In this document: positions 13,201-21,453 of the stretch, one piece after another | Layout: every line of letters starts with the position of its first letter | How positions within the stretch are numbered: position 1 is the stretch's first letter | Position numbers and translations under genes: made by a program | The notes under the pieces: generated by a model | What the model was told of the DNA's origin: nothing | Seen by the model: the letters and a program-made list of their open reading frames with translations, nothing else | Database searches by the model: none | Assembly (NCBI GenBank): GCA_951213105.1 | Contig: OX578152.1 | Span: 69,532,180-69,596,179, forward strand | Direction: 5' to 3' | Length of the DNA: 64,000 nt | Source: Amaurobius ferox | Taxonomy: Eukaryota > Arthropoda > Arachnida > Araneae > Amaurobiidae

Positions 13201-16200
13201 CTAGGTGAGACCATTTCGCAAAAAGTAGAGCCTGATACTGCAACTGGGAGAGTTTGTACTCTTGAGCAAGGAAGAAATGAAATTGTCTTCACTTGTTTGG
13301 AGAAGTACTTATTTTAAAAGTTCTTGAAAAGTAACGTTTTGTAACTGATTGTAAATACAAAATTAAATTTTGAGTGACATATGTGAAATATTAAGTGTGT
13401 AGCAAATTGTTAAAATTGAAAAGAACATATGTGGGCTGAATGTTTGAAACAACTGGTTAATGAGTTATGTACTAAGTATATGTTATTCCGTGTCAAATCA
13501 ATTAATGGTTTGAACCGTGATACCTCAGAAATCGATCATTTTTGGTACAGTGATAGTACCAGTAAAGTTTACAAAAACTGTAAAATTTCAGATTTTGGGG
13601 GCTTTTAGATTTTCAGTTATTTACTTTTATTAAAGACATTAAGGGACTATTTGTGTGCCAAATTTCATAGTCGGTCGTTAAGGGGTTTCTATGGAAATTA
13701 AATTTTTTGTAATTTAGCTAATTTCACTTATAGTTTAATACAAAAAAAAAATAATTTTCATAGGAACCCATTGGCTTCCCATTATGAAACTTGGCATACA
13801 AGTAGTCCATAAAGCATATATTTTTTTTTCAAAAAAATTAAAAGGGGTGTTTTTGAGATTTAAAAAAAAAAAATTTGAAGCTTTTCAAAAAATTCAAATT
13901 TGAAATAGCATAGTCATGTTATATATCAAATTAAGACTCATTAAAAGCAAAAGAAAATAACACTAATTTAAGCTCTCTAGGTTAAATAGTAAGTCTCATT
14001 TATAAGCATTTAAAAAACGATATTTCGGTATAATTTTTTTAAATACATGATTTGGAAGAATTAAAAAAAAATATATACTAGGAAGAAATTTTAAAATAAT
14101 ATGCTACTTAGGACAAATTTTAAAAAAAAGTTGATACTGGGGTGAAATGTTAAAAAACACAATACTAAATTAAAATAATTTGATACTTTTAAGAAAATAA
14201 AAAAAAATACCTGGAAGAAGTTAAAAAAGCCTTATACTTAAAAGAAAATAAACATGATACGTACAAGAAATAAAAACACAATTCTGGGAATTTTTTTAAA
14301 AACATTAAACACAATATTATATTTCATAATGTAGTAGATTATAATTTTTGCAATTTTTAGAAATAATTGTGAAACAGTTTGTGTTCTGTGTATCTAGAAA
14401 CATGTTCTACTTGGGCTCAGTGCCCTTACTCACTGTTTTCACTCTTAAAAATCATCACAGTTGCATGATACCACCATTGATCAGAGATGTGTAGTTTTAG
14501 CATGCTAAATTAAAATTTAAAATAGCCTATAATTGTAATTTAAAATAGCCTATAAACTTAATTACAATATTATTAATATTGTTTTTTTTATATATTTTTA
14601 GTATTGAAGTTTACTTTTAAAAAATTAACTCTTTAAAAATTGCAAAAATGTTTTAAGTATTATGTGTTTTAATATATCCCAAAATTTTATTCTGTATTTT
14701 TAAGTTATTTTCAATTTAAAATAGCTTATCTTTTAGATTTAAAATTATATTTCATAATGTAGTAGATTATAATTTTTGCAATATTTAGAAATAATTAGAA
14801 TTAAAAATATATTTAAATATAAACTGAAAATAAAGGAAAAAAACATTTTTGCATTAAAATTATTGTATTAACAATATATAATATAAATTAAAATAAAAAT
14901 TTTATTACATATGAACAGAGTGATTCTATAGTATTGTGAATTTTGCATATATGACACATTTGATATATCGTATCTTTGTAAAAATATGATTTAGATGAAT
15001 GTATTTTAAATTTTAAAGATACTGTTTCAGATTGTGTTGATTTCAAATTTATAAATTCAAGTACATTATTGAAATCAACACAATCTGAAAATTTGACATC
15101 TATTTTAAAAATATATTCACCTGACTCAATATGTTTGTTTTACAAAGATGCATAAAACTTTGTAAATATCATGTCTGCAACATGCACTATTCTGTAGAGT
15201 TGTCCAATGTGTGATAAATATGTATATAAACACGTAATAAATACGTGTAGAAACACAATATAAACACGTAATAAATACGTGTAGAAACACAATATAAACA
15301 TGTAATAAATACATGTAGAAACACAATATAAATATGTATGGGAATACATTATAAATGCGTATGGGAACGCATAAATACATATGGGAACACGTTATAAACA
15401 TGTATGTGGATATACGTAAGAAACACGTATGTGAATATACGTAATATACACGTATATGATATGTAATAAACATGTATCTGGATACGTAATAATAACGTAT
15501 GTGGATATACGTAATATACACGTATGTGATACGTAATTAACATGTATCTGGATACGTAATAATAACACATGTGGATATACATAATAATAACGTATGTGGA
15601 TACGTAATATACACGTATGTAGATACGTAATAATAATGTATGTGGGTATACGTAATAATAACGTATGTGGATATACGTAATAATAACGTATATGGATACG
15701 TAATAAACACGTATGTGCATATACGTAATAATAACGTATGTGAATATACGTAATATTAACGTATAAGGATACGTAATAATAATGTATAAGGATACGTAAT
15801 AATAACCTTTTTTATAACGGTTGGTATACCGTATTCTAACGTACCATTTTTGCGTAATAATTACGTATGGCCTGACACGTAAAGATTACGTATTGCTTGA
15901 TACGTAAGAATTACGTATTTGTGCTACCTGGGTTAAATCATAGGTAAAAAGATTAAAGAGTTTAAAGGGAGTAAAACATAGTCAAACCCTTGTAAAGAAA
16001 GAAAGATAATAAATTACAGGGAAATTAACAGTAATTAAGAAGAAAATAACAAAAGGGGGTAATCAGTTTCAAAAGTTAATTTCATTATTCAAACTACTAT
16101 AAAATTAACAGTGATTGAGACTAGGTAAAGAAAAATAATATAACATGGAAGAAACCTGTTTCAGAAGCTAAATGAACTGACTTCATCACTAATTGAAACT

Positions 16201-17744
16201 TTCTTTTAGTTGATGAAGTTAGCTCATATAGCTTCTGAAACCAGTTCTTTCTTTTTGTGTTATATATATATATATATATATATTTAACATAGTCTCAACC
16301 ATGGTTACTTTTTATAGTAGTTTAATTGATGAAATTAACTTTCAATACTGGTTACTTCCATTTCTTATTTTTTTCTTAATTACTGCCTTATTACCCTGTA
16401 ATTGTTTATCTTTCTTCTTTTGAGGGTTTGACTATTTTTCCTCCCTCAAAACTCTTTCATTTTTTACCTATAATTTAATAGTTCATCTATGTTTTCTTTC
16501 TGTTTTATTTTAAACCTCATATCAGTGCTTAAGATTTTATTTTCAGAGCCAGCGAATTTTCACGTTGGGTGTTCTAGCTTTATTTGAATTGTTCTTAGTG
16601 GTTGTTAAGGGCACATACTGTTCTTTTGGTGTAAAGAAGGGGTTTTATAATGCTTTCGAAACAATTGTCGTCACTTAACTGACATATGCCTGCTTTTATC
16701 AAGAAAGATTTGTAATTTTTTTTTTATAAGCAGCAGTTTTATTTATTTTAATTATAAATATTGTTGGATGTGCATTGATGATAATAACTGATTGATGTAA
16801 ATGGGAATATGTGAATGAATTAATATGTGATACAATAGTGATTTTAATAAAATTTGTGAGATACGCAGTATGTAGTAGTAAAGAAATAGACTGAGGTTGC
16901 TTGCTTTGACCATTTTGTATGTACAACACTTTATTTCTTTAGAAATTATATACTAACTTTCTTTTGCTGGTCAATTTGGCATCTCTTCAAAGCTGACTTG
17001 TTACATCACCTTTTAAACAATAGTACATTAGAAACTATTGCATCATTTTGTACTTCAACTGAAGTGTGGCATCTAGGATCTTTGTTGCCTCAGTGTGTAT
17101 AATGCTGGGATACTTTGTCTCATCAAGCTCTTCCTTCAACAGCAACATCTTTATTCACTGCAGCAACTATTTCCATATCCATTCTATTCATCAATATTTG
17201 GGGCAGGCTAAAACTCATTGTTGGATATTTCCTTGGGAAGCCTGTTAAACATATCCAAAAACACTTCCAATTTACGAATTGCATTGCTGTCTATAGTTCT
17301 AATCAAACCAGCTTCTGCATGCTATAACTCTATTTCAAAAACTAACGACTCAACCTCAAGCCATAATTTGCGTTCTCCCAGTTATCGAAAAATTCCTATG
17401 GAAATTCCTATGGAAATTAAGAGTGCTTCGGTTCCATGCTTTTTGGATAACCCAGATTCTACTGTATTTATTGTTCTTAAAGGTGTTTCACACTTTTTTA
17501 AACTGATATGTAAAATTTCAGATCATTTTCATCATATTGTTTAGAAAAAATCATTTACTACCTACCCTTCATCAGATTTTTTGATGAAATATGTTTTACA
17601 TGCATTTATGTGTGTTCCTTTTAACCTTCGGTATTCATTCTTTTTTATTTATTTTTATCTTTGTAGGCCATATCTACAACAGAAATGAAAGAACAAATAG
17701 AAAAGGAAGATTCCCCACCATGTAGAGGTGGATCTAAGAGGTGA
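1149..17744 (+). CDS. BOLA1: BolA1-like protein gene, four exons seen, 5' incomplete
   Basis: Four short exons (1149-1200, 3535-3599, 8418-8486, 17667-17744) join with matching phases into the C-terminal about 87 residues of a BolA-family protein. The order is PEYLEVINESDNHNVPKG, then SASHIRVIVVSPLFNDKKLVQ, then the family signature RHRLVNDALKEELKG with IHALSIQ, then a tail ending SPPCRGGSKR. BolA1 proteins partner monothiol glutaredoxins (GLRX5 in mitochondria) in handling [2Fe-2S] clusters. The conserved His of IHALS is present, and the PPC tail is typical of the BolA1 subgroup. Every exon has AG before it and GT after it, and the last ends in TGA. The start codon, any mitochondrial presequence and the first helix are missing; they probably lie left of the window. 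The introns (2.3, 4.8 and 9.2 kb) are filled with transposons. Confidence 0.9.
1691..1953. repeat. two diverged tandem units of about 142 bp in intron 1
   Basis: Units start at about 1691 (CATCATGACCTAAAGCATGA) and 1833 (CGTCATGACCTAAAATATCA). They stay alignable to about 1812 and 1953. The rest of intron 1 (1201-3534) is AT-rich with nothing else recognised, except the exon-like block at 2273-2408. Confidence 0.6.
2273..2408 (+). other. exon-like open block inside BOLA1 intron 1
   Basis: 136 nt flanked by ACTGTAG and CAGGTGGG. When read in the phase left by the upstream BOLA1 exon it has 45 codons without a stop (starting KYGESISISNQKQLY, ending HIFAPNTIPFR). Its length is not a multiple of three, so including it would shift BOLA1 into an early stop. 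It matches nothing I recognise. It could be a poison exon, an exonised repeat or chance. Confidence 0.25.
3535..3599 (+). CDS. BOLA1: BOLA1 exon (HIRVIVVSPLF...KLVQ)
   Basis: 65 nt preceded by ATCTATAG and followed by GTATGT. It completes the Gly codon split with the previous exon and encodes the central strand and the residues leading into the RHR helix. Confidence 0.88.
3958..4976. mobile_element. TTAA-flanked non-autonomous DNA element (piggyBac-like MITE)
   Basis: Both ends carry TTAA (3958-3961 and 4973-4976), and the adjacent 35 bp form an imperfect terminal inverted repeat that reads inward to AGCAGTGCTGC on the left and GCAGCACTG on the right. TTAA duplication is the piggyBac hallmark, but some other superfamilies share it. 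A 533-bp LTR is nested inside, so the original element was about 0.49 kb. No transposase is encoded. Confidence 0.6.
4274..4806 (+). mobile_element. solo LTR of a Ty3/gypsy-type retrotransposon
   Basis: Starts TGTTATGAACATG and ends CATCCACA. It contains a TATA box (TATATAAAAG, 4521-4530) and a polyadenylation signal (AATAAA, 4743-4748). Its first about 150 bp match the LTR that follows a polypurine tract and integrase end at 38231-38400, which proves its LTR identity and orientation. No internal sequence is present, as expected after LTR-LTR recombination. No clean target duplication was found. Confidence 0.72.
5367..5424. repeat. 29-bp direct repeat, two copies
   Basis: ATGATTTTCAAATAAAATTA followed by AATAAAATC occurs twice head to tail. 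Confidence 0.6.
5461..5924 (+). repeat. old 5'-truncated R920 repeat copy
   Basis: It follows the 3' half of the R920 family in order: TATGTAATTTTTCATTA, then GAATCTAGTTCATTCCATTC, then ending near CCCACATCAGAAATTTT. It has many substitutions compared with copies at 35404 and 41059, so it is an ancient insertion. Confidence 0.65.
5925..7572. other. AT-rich intron sequence
   Basis: No gene seen. 6720-6850 holds an A-rich direct repeat of about 60 bp built from AATAATTATAGTAATAA-type words. Confidence 0.5.
7575..8347 (+). mobile_element. internally deleted mariner/Tc1-like transposon
   Basis: 773 bp flanked by TA (7573-7574 and 8348-8349). The ends are 37-bp inverted repeats: left CAGGGTGTTTTTAAAGTCGC, right the complement of CAGGATGTTTCTAAAGTCAA, both continuing into AACCCACATTTCG. 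The interior encodes the two ends of one transposase with the middle missing. TA target duplication and these ends place it in the IS630-Tc1-mariner group. Confidence 0.85.
7725..8238 (+). pseudogene. mariner-like transposase, ends only
   Basis: ATG at 7725 opens the N-terminal helix-turn-helix (MALSLPERAFIVEHYLK...), which reaches a stop at 7848. The frame continues as a relic through SVNDRQ and SGRPNLSAHEMSEIE. It then jumps, by internal deletion plus frameshift, to the C-terminal catalytic segment WPPRSPDFFLWSYLKEHVY and on to a stop at 8236. The segment holding the first two catalytic Asp residues is gone, and residues are also missing inside the PRSPD...DFFLW motif, so the protein is dead. 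The transposase would normally cut and paste the element at TA sites. Confidence 0.8.
8418..8486 (+). CDS. BOLA1: BOLA1 exon (RHRLVNDALKEELKGAIHALSIQ)
   Basis: 69 nt, exactly 23 codons, preceded by ATTTTAG and followed by GTATTT. It carries the strongest BolA signature, including the invariant His of IHALSIQ. Confidence 0.92.
8640..9060 (-). pseudogene. Tigger/pogo-like transposase C-terminal relic
   Basis: On the minus strand a broken frame reads EEIDDECNLPLIELAKNLPVL, a stop, QMNEDK, a stop, then MTNDMIINLVSGGKQESEDGDD. The LPL.ELA spacing followed by an acidic tail with a TND.II..V motif resembles the C-terminal end of CENP-B/Tigger-type transposases. At least two stop codons interrupt it. 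The 45 bp at 9151-9195 (TATAGTAGAATCTTAGTTAT then TAATTCGGC) look like a pogo/Tigger terminus. Confidence 0.4.
9151..9200. repeat. Tigger/pogo-like terminal sequence
   Basis: TATAGTAGAATCTTAGTTAT followed by a region ending AAAAGCATCC. A related terminus in inverse orientation lies at 17420-17463 (GCTTTTTGGATAACCCAGAT then TCTACTGTA). Confidence 0.4.
9298..9650. repeat. left arm (outer part) of a long inverted repeat
   Basis: 9298-9490 and 9576-9650 are the inverted counterpart of 16490-16705 (for example AGCAGGCATAAATCAGTTAG against CAGTTAAGTGACGACAATTG on the other arm, and the GAAAATAAAATCTTAAGCA block). 9491-9575 is an extra segment with two C-runs (9510-9523 and 9556-9566). A third copy of the outer end lies at 22360-22440. 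Confidence 0.65.
9659..9930. repeat. left subterminal palindromic-word array
   Basis: Dense repeats of ATACGGTA, AACCGTTTAT and ATACGTATG words in both orientations, mirrored at the other end of the element. They are plausible transposase binding sites. Confidence 0.6.
9931..10190. repeat. 172-bp tandem duplication in the TIR element
   Basis: The block starting ATAACCATTAACGCTCCCC at 9931 recurs at 10103. Both copies contain CTCAAATCCTCTTT, GAGCTTTGTTCTCGAACCCT (or CAGCTTTG...) and GGCATTTT. Confidence 0.7.
10200..10370 (+). promoter_or_regulatory. promoter-like block with CRE, heat-shock element and Kozak ATG
   Basis: GC-richer than its surroundings. TGACGTCA (10227-10234) is a perfect CRE-type palindrome. 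TTCTGGAAGCTTCCAGAA (10240-10257) is a perfect 18-bp palindrome made of four alternating GAA/TTC units, and it matches the Drosophila-type heat-shock element CTnGAAnnTTCnAG. CCCGCCATGG (10341-10350) is a near-ideal initiation context. The short frame MVCSTER runs into a possible donor AAAG|GTTTGT, so a first exon is possible, but I could not follow it to a second exon. Confidence 0.45.
10917..11520. repeat. inverted repeat, arms of about 200 bp
   Basis: 10917-11100 (TTCCGTGTCAAATCAACCAA, GGTACAATAGTAGTACCAGT) is mirrored by 11340-11520 (GGTACTATCACTGTACCAAA, CATTAAGTGATTTGACAC). A third arm copy at 13488-13640 is in the same orientation as the first. Confidence 0.75.
11611..12357. mobile_element. 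hAT-like non-autonomous element in one palindrome arm
   Basis: Left end CAGGATGGCCACTC, followed by GGGAAAAGTCGGGGAATTTT. The right end is inverted, CAGGGTGGCCACTCTTCAG, with CCCTGACTTTTCCAGG. The intact arm gives the empty site (TTAATATTTCACATATG), and AATATT/ATATTT flanks suggest a degraded short target duplication. The TIR type CAGGGTGGCCAC is common in hAT-like MITEs. It contains a T19 run and no transposase. Confidence 0.65.
12806..13325 (+). pseudogene. relic coding segment with an SH3/Tudor-like C-terminal pattern
   Basis: On the plus strand of the right arm, a broken frame reads EYEEVKEILSPQLNDF, then HNYCSEHQFTERVTALDYIT, a stop, AKIESGFVTILYKGSW, a stop, ACILEKTSDYIVSFLHPKGP and SSFFYPQPSDVLNI. 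After a frameshift it ends ETISQKVEPDTATGRVCTL...CLEKYLF and a stop. The pattern of a short beta-barrel-like module (G-V--Y...W...I......VSFLHP.GP...F.P..D) recurs at the ends of orphan arthropod proteins. I do not know its function. The left arm carries the same segment inverted and independently damaged. Confidence 0.4.
13640..15020. other. AT-rich interior of the TIR element
   Basis: A/T-run-rich. A block of about 62 bp (ATTATATTTCATAATGTAGT...) at 14308-14370 is repeated at 14742-14800. No coding potential seen. Confidence 0.55.
15025..15090. repeat. perfect 22-bp stem hairpin
   Basis: TTTCAGATTGTGTTGATTTC(AA) at 15025-15046 is perfectly complementary to 15069-15090 with a 22-nt loop. 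Confidence 0.85.
15208..15932. repeat. right subterminal TACGTA minisatellite
   Basis: About thirty diverged units of roughly 22-25 bp built on GTATGTGGATATACGTAATA, ending with the element's terminal inverted repeat. Each unit carries TACGTA or ACGTAT half-palindromes. It shares word type with the left-end array. Confidence 0.85.
15936..16705. repeat. inner left arm, centre and right arm of the long inverted repeat
   Basis: The axis is near 16200. 15936-16195 pairs with 16205-16480, then the left arm continues across the 6.27-kb insertion at 9650-9298. Both arms hold the same TTACAGGG, AGTAATTAAGAAGAAAAT and TTCAGAAGCT words in inverse order. A (TA)n run (16260-16283) is present in the right arm only. 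Confidence 0.65.
16706..17344. other. AT-rich intron sequence
   Basis: Beyond the right arm. Possible broken Tigger-type coding on the minus strand, not confirmed. Confidence 0.4.
17345..17470. repeat. second Tigger/pogo-like terminus, inverted
   Basis: Ends GGATAACCCAGATTCTACTG, the reverse complement of a pogo-like end. It includes a 13-bp direct repeat (ATTCCTATGGAAA twice, 17391-17419). The sequence at 16930-17345 may hold further broken transposase on the minus strand but I could not confirm a family. Confidence 0.35.
17667..17744 (+). CDS. BOLA1: BOLA1 last coding exon
   Basis: 78 nt preceded by CTTTGTAG. It encodes 25 residues beginning AISTTEMKEQ and ending PPCRGGSKR, then TGA at 17742-17744. 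Confidence 0.88.
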   Translation, partial: AISTTEMKEQIEKEDSPPCRGGSKR

Positions 17745-17823
17745 TAAACATATCAGAGTTTAAACATAGACATATAAAAAGCTAGAATATATGCTGCTGT
17801 GTACATGTACATTAAACTTGCCA

Positions 17824-17829
17824 AATAAA
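17824..17829 (+). terminator. polyadenylation signal candidate for BOLA1
   Basis: AATAAA 80 bp downstream of the BOLA1 stop. A second AATAAA is at 17871-17876. Confidence 0.55.
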
Positions 17830-18126
17830 GCATTTACAATATATATGAGTTTTGAGTTTTCTTTCTGAAGAATAAAGTTTTTATTATCAAATGTACCAAA
17901 ATAGTGCATCATATTTTGTAAGTCATTAAAAGATGAAAAAGTTATATTACATTAGCATGAATATAATACAATTTTTTCTGGTGAATTCTTTTTTAGTTTG
18001 TAGACTAATAAAAATACTTTGTGACAGCAAAATAGTCATTTAGATATACAGTAGTCTTGAAAATCTCCCAAGTTGAATAGGACTGGAACTAGTTTGGATT
18101 ATATGAAATAATCATTAAAACATTGT

Positions 18127-18417
18127 TGTTGTTGTTGTTGAGACCCAGACCATCCGACCTACCAGAAAGGTGTAAGGCAACTGTTTGGACGGCCGGGAAG
18201 TGCCACCCAATTTAGACCGGAACCCAGTGGGGGAGGCATCTACAGGGACCGTACCCTCCTTCCCCTACCACCAACCTCTCGGAAGGACTTACGGACCCAC
18301 ATGTTTAACGTGATCGTACTCCGCGTGAACACGGCGGCAGTTTTGGCAGTGGCTGGAATTGAACCCGGGCCTACCGAGTGCAACTCCAGTGCGCTAACCA
18401 ATGGGCTACTGCGCCCC
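18127..18417 (-). mobile_element. full-length tRNA-derived SINE
   Basis: Read on the minus strand it starts GGGGGCGCAGTAGCCCATTG. It has an A-box-like segment (TAGCCCATTGGTTAGCGC) and a good B box (GGTTCAATTCC) within its first 70 bp, so an RNA polymerase III promoter is recognisable. The 3' end is a (CAA)n tail (plus-strand GTTGTTGTT at 18124-18139). A perfect 14-bp target duplication, CATTAAAACATTGT, flanks it (18113-18126 and 18418-18431). SINEs of this kind borrow the machinery of a LINE. Truncated copies of its 3' end lie at 44620-44678 and 46350-46408. Confidence 0.88.
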
Positions 18418-18431
18418 CATTAAAACATTGT

Positions 18432-19270
18432 GTAAAACTTAAGCAAAAATTCGACACATGTTAAGTTAAAAAATAAGTATAAATGCATTTTAAAATAGTT
18501 AATTTAACAAGTAAAATTGAAAAAAAAAATGCCTTTTAAAGCTAAATTTAGTTCTCAGATTAATCTTGTCATAGTTCGTAATTGTTCAATGTCATAGTTC
18601 GTAATTGTTATTGGTTCGAAATTGTGAAGACTTTGTACACCCGGACTTTTAGACATCATCACAAAAGGTTGATTCTTATTCAAGAATGGTCAAAATGTGT
18701 AAATTCATCAAAATCAACTAACTTCACTTCTGAATCACCATCAACTAACTTCAAAAGCTTCTGAAACTGGTTGTTTTTCTATTTATTTTATCAAGTTCAC
18801 AGTTTTATTCACCAAGACAGTGTTTGGCTTTTTTCTACTGTTTTCTTTTCTGTTAGGTTTTTTCTTTTCATTCGTTAATGATTTCCTTCCTGAATCATGT
18901 GATGTAATTATTTATTGACAATCTTGTATTTACTAATGTGATTGTTCTGTTTTTTTCCTGGAAAAGAAGATTCTTTGCTCCCAAAACTGGTTGCTTCTTT
19001 TATTCAATAGTTTACTAAGAAAGTATTTTAAATTCAAATTATTTTGAACAATGTCAATGAAATTTTATATTGTACCATAAACCCTTTTTTATATTACTTT
19101 CCCAAAAAGGAGTCAAAAATTAAAATTCTATTTTTCAATGGAATTTAATGTTTTAAACATCACTGAATCAAACGTTTTTGAAGTGATATATGTGTAAGTA
19201 GTATTGTCATGACATATCCACTGAAATTGTGGGCATGCTTTTAGTATACAAAAATGAGTCCAAAATTTCT
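18432..19270. other. AT-rich intergenic sequence
   Basis: A short direct repeat (GTCATAGTTCGTAATTGTT twice, 18567-18612) is present. No gene recognised. Confidence 0.5.
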
Positions 19271-19274
19271 GGAT

Positions 19275-20480
19275 AATGAATACTTTTATTAACACTTTAC
19301 AACACAGTTAAAAAGTGTTTATGACTTTGTTCATTCTGTCTGTCTGTCTGTCCGTTCGCACGATAACTTCCGTAAAAATGACTTTATCAAAATGAAATTT
19401 TAGTATGTTGTTCAGGCGTTCTGTGGGACCTATGGGAATATAAATGAATAATATCACCCAATTAGTTTTGGATTGAAACCGGGTTGAAAAAATGAAATAC
19501 ATTGAACCCTATGGAACCTAATTTTTCAAACATTTTTTAACGAATTTATAATTCACAAATTGCTTCGAAAGTTTTAGGAAATATTCAAATTATCCCATAA
19601 AAAATATAAAAAAAAATTCCTCAAAATATATTAGGTAGTTTTTTAAATAAAAATTAAAATGATAATTACACCCATATCATATGAAGAGACCCACTTCAAA
19701 ATAAAAGATGGCATCCATCTTGAGTCAAAATCGTGATTTTTAAAGTTCTTTTTAATTTAAATTTTAGTGTTGTATCCGTCCTAAAACCGCTTTATTTTTA
19801 CTTAATTTCTGTGCATCCATATTATGAAATAGTACAATTACAATATATTTGAGTTTAAACGATCAATGCCATTCATCTTGTGTCAAAATCGTGATTTTTA
19901 AAGTTCTTTTTAATTTATATTTGGTGTTGTATCCATCCTAAAAACGCTTTATTTTTGATGCACAAAAACGCTTAGTTTTTGTGCATCTGTATTCTGAAAC
20001 AACTCAATTAGAATATATTTGAGTGTAAATGATCATTAAACTTTGATTATTTCTACAACGAAGCTTAATTTTCACTTATGGAGAATGTAAACATATGAAG
20101 CTGTAAGATGAGTTGTATAAGAATTGATGAATTTCTTTAATGCAAAATTATTTAGTTGAGTTTGCAATATAGCTGATATAAATGAAATATTCATTGATTT
20201 TACATAGAGACACAGGCGATTTTATAACAGACATTTTCAATGAAGTTTTAAGCATAGAGTTAAATAACTTTTACCTACATAGTTTTTAAATAAAATAAAT
20301 TATTATAGTATTGTGATGAATGAAAGGAATGGAGAAAGTATATGAATGAAATATTTACTGCTTTTTTATAGAGAGCCAGGCGATTTATATTTCAATGACG
20401 TCATTTGAATAAAGTTCATTTTTTTCGATGAAGTTTTAAGTTTTCAAATATAATAAATTATTGTAGTATTGCGATAATTT
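19275..20480 (+). repeat. interspersed repeat R960, copy 1 with internal duplications
   Basis: Begins near AACACTTTACAACACAGTTA, has a TCTG microsatellite followed by CGTTCGCACGATAACTTCCG, and runs to AATATAATAAATTATTGTAG. It is the inverse of 44100-45065. The GAGTCAAAATCGTGATTTTT block (19721 and 19873) and the AGCCAGGCGATTT block occur twice here. Function and class are unknown. Confidence 0.7.
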
Positions 20481-21280
20481 TAAAAATATTACCGCTGAAT
20501 GTATTAGAGATGTTTAAATAAAATTCCATTGCAGTTGGAAAGTGTTTCATAATCAATGATTTATGCATGCTTGATCTTTCTTGTTTAAAAGAAGCAATAA
20601 GCATAAACAGGAACAATACATGGCTAAAAACACTATAGCTATCTTATAAAATTGTAAAATAACTGCCAGTTATAATAAAACAGCAATTAAATGCTCAACT
20701 GGCTCACAAAATAGCAGGAACTGTTCTCAAAGCACTAACAACTCAATTTGGCTCGCATTATGTCCACATCCTCTAAATAAACGATGACTCCCTTATACTA
20801 GGTGTCCCACAGAAAGTGAAGAGTGGAAGATTTCATGAATCATGGGGGTGTACATCCATAGTTCCAATTCCAAAAATGCTTTAAATAAGGTAGGAATTTA
20901 TTAAATAGTAATTTAAATGCTGTATCACAGTGGTTCCCAAACTGGGGTCCCCGGACCCCTGGGGGTCCGCGACGAGGTTTTAGGGGGTCCGCGAACAATA
21001 CGCAACATTTAACTAATAAATAGTTAGCTTTAAAAAAAAAATTCATTATTTTTTCCACTTTATTTTCATTTTATTTTTTTAAATAAAATAATAATGAACT
21101 TTTTTTCTAAATAACTTTGAATTAAATACATTCAAGAAATTAATTTCAAACTGATATGTTATATCTTCAAACAGAATTAAATTGTTTGGGAGTAGGTTTC
21201 GTTTCGGCACAATGTCATGATTAACGGTGACGATACTCTGTAGCTCGGACGTCAAAGTACTTGTAACTTCGAGCACCGGA

Positions 21281-21399
21281 TGACGTCAGCTTTGAATAGA
21301 GGGGGGCTTAGCGAATATCTCCCGCCTCTCCCGCGCTGATTTACGCGGGTGCTCCCGCGGAAAGTCACGTGACATAGCTACATAGCCATGTCACGTGAC
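21281..21399 (+). promoter_or_regulatory. promoter region of the hAT element
   Basis: A perfect TGACGTCA (21281-21288), a GC-rich stretch (CCCGCGCTGATTTACGCGGG) and two E-box palindromes GTCACGTGAC (21364-21373 and 21390-21399) lie just upstream of the transposase ATG at 21454. Confidence 0.5.
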
Positions 21400-21453
21400 G
21401 TTCTTCACTAACGTACTTTCAACCCTGCAGATATTTGTTAATTATTTGATAAA

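Larger units (their letters stand above)
11490..13490. repeat. large palindrome, arms of about 600 bp, axis near 12870
   Basis: The left arm (11490-11610 and 12358-12840) and the right arm (12900-13490) match in inverse order almost throughout, for example GAGTACAAACTCTCCCAGTT at 12481 against AACTGGGAGAGTTTGTACTC at 13243. A 747-bp element interrupts the left arm only. The arms encode a relic protein segment. Confidence 0.85.
9659..15932. mobile_element. 6.27-kb terminal-inverted-repeat element, superfamily unassigned
   Basis: Left end CCCAGGTAACACACATACGG and right end, inverted, CCCAGGTAGCACAAATACGT. It interrupts one arm of the long inverted repeat. Comparison with the uninterrupted arm (GAACTATTAAATTATAGG) puts the insertion at a TTAA, retained on the right as GGGTTAAAT and degraded on the left. 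Both ends carry arrays of TACGTA/ACCGTT-rich palindromic words. The interior has a promoter-like GC-richer block (10200-10370), then AT-rich DNA with nested palindromes and a hAT-like insertion. No transposase core was recognised. Confidence 0.6.

Noticed and set aside
15126..15720. Open frames of 69-131 codons rich in Tyr, Ile and Val on the minus strand
   Set aside because: They are translations of the TACGTA minisatellite; the repeats keep frames open by chance.
18340..18417. Possible tRNA gene on the minus strand
   Set aside because: The B box is good, but the segment is the head of a SINE with a long non-tRNA body, a (CAA)n tail and a target duplication.
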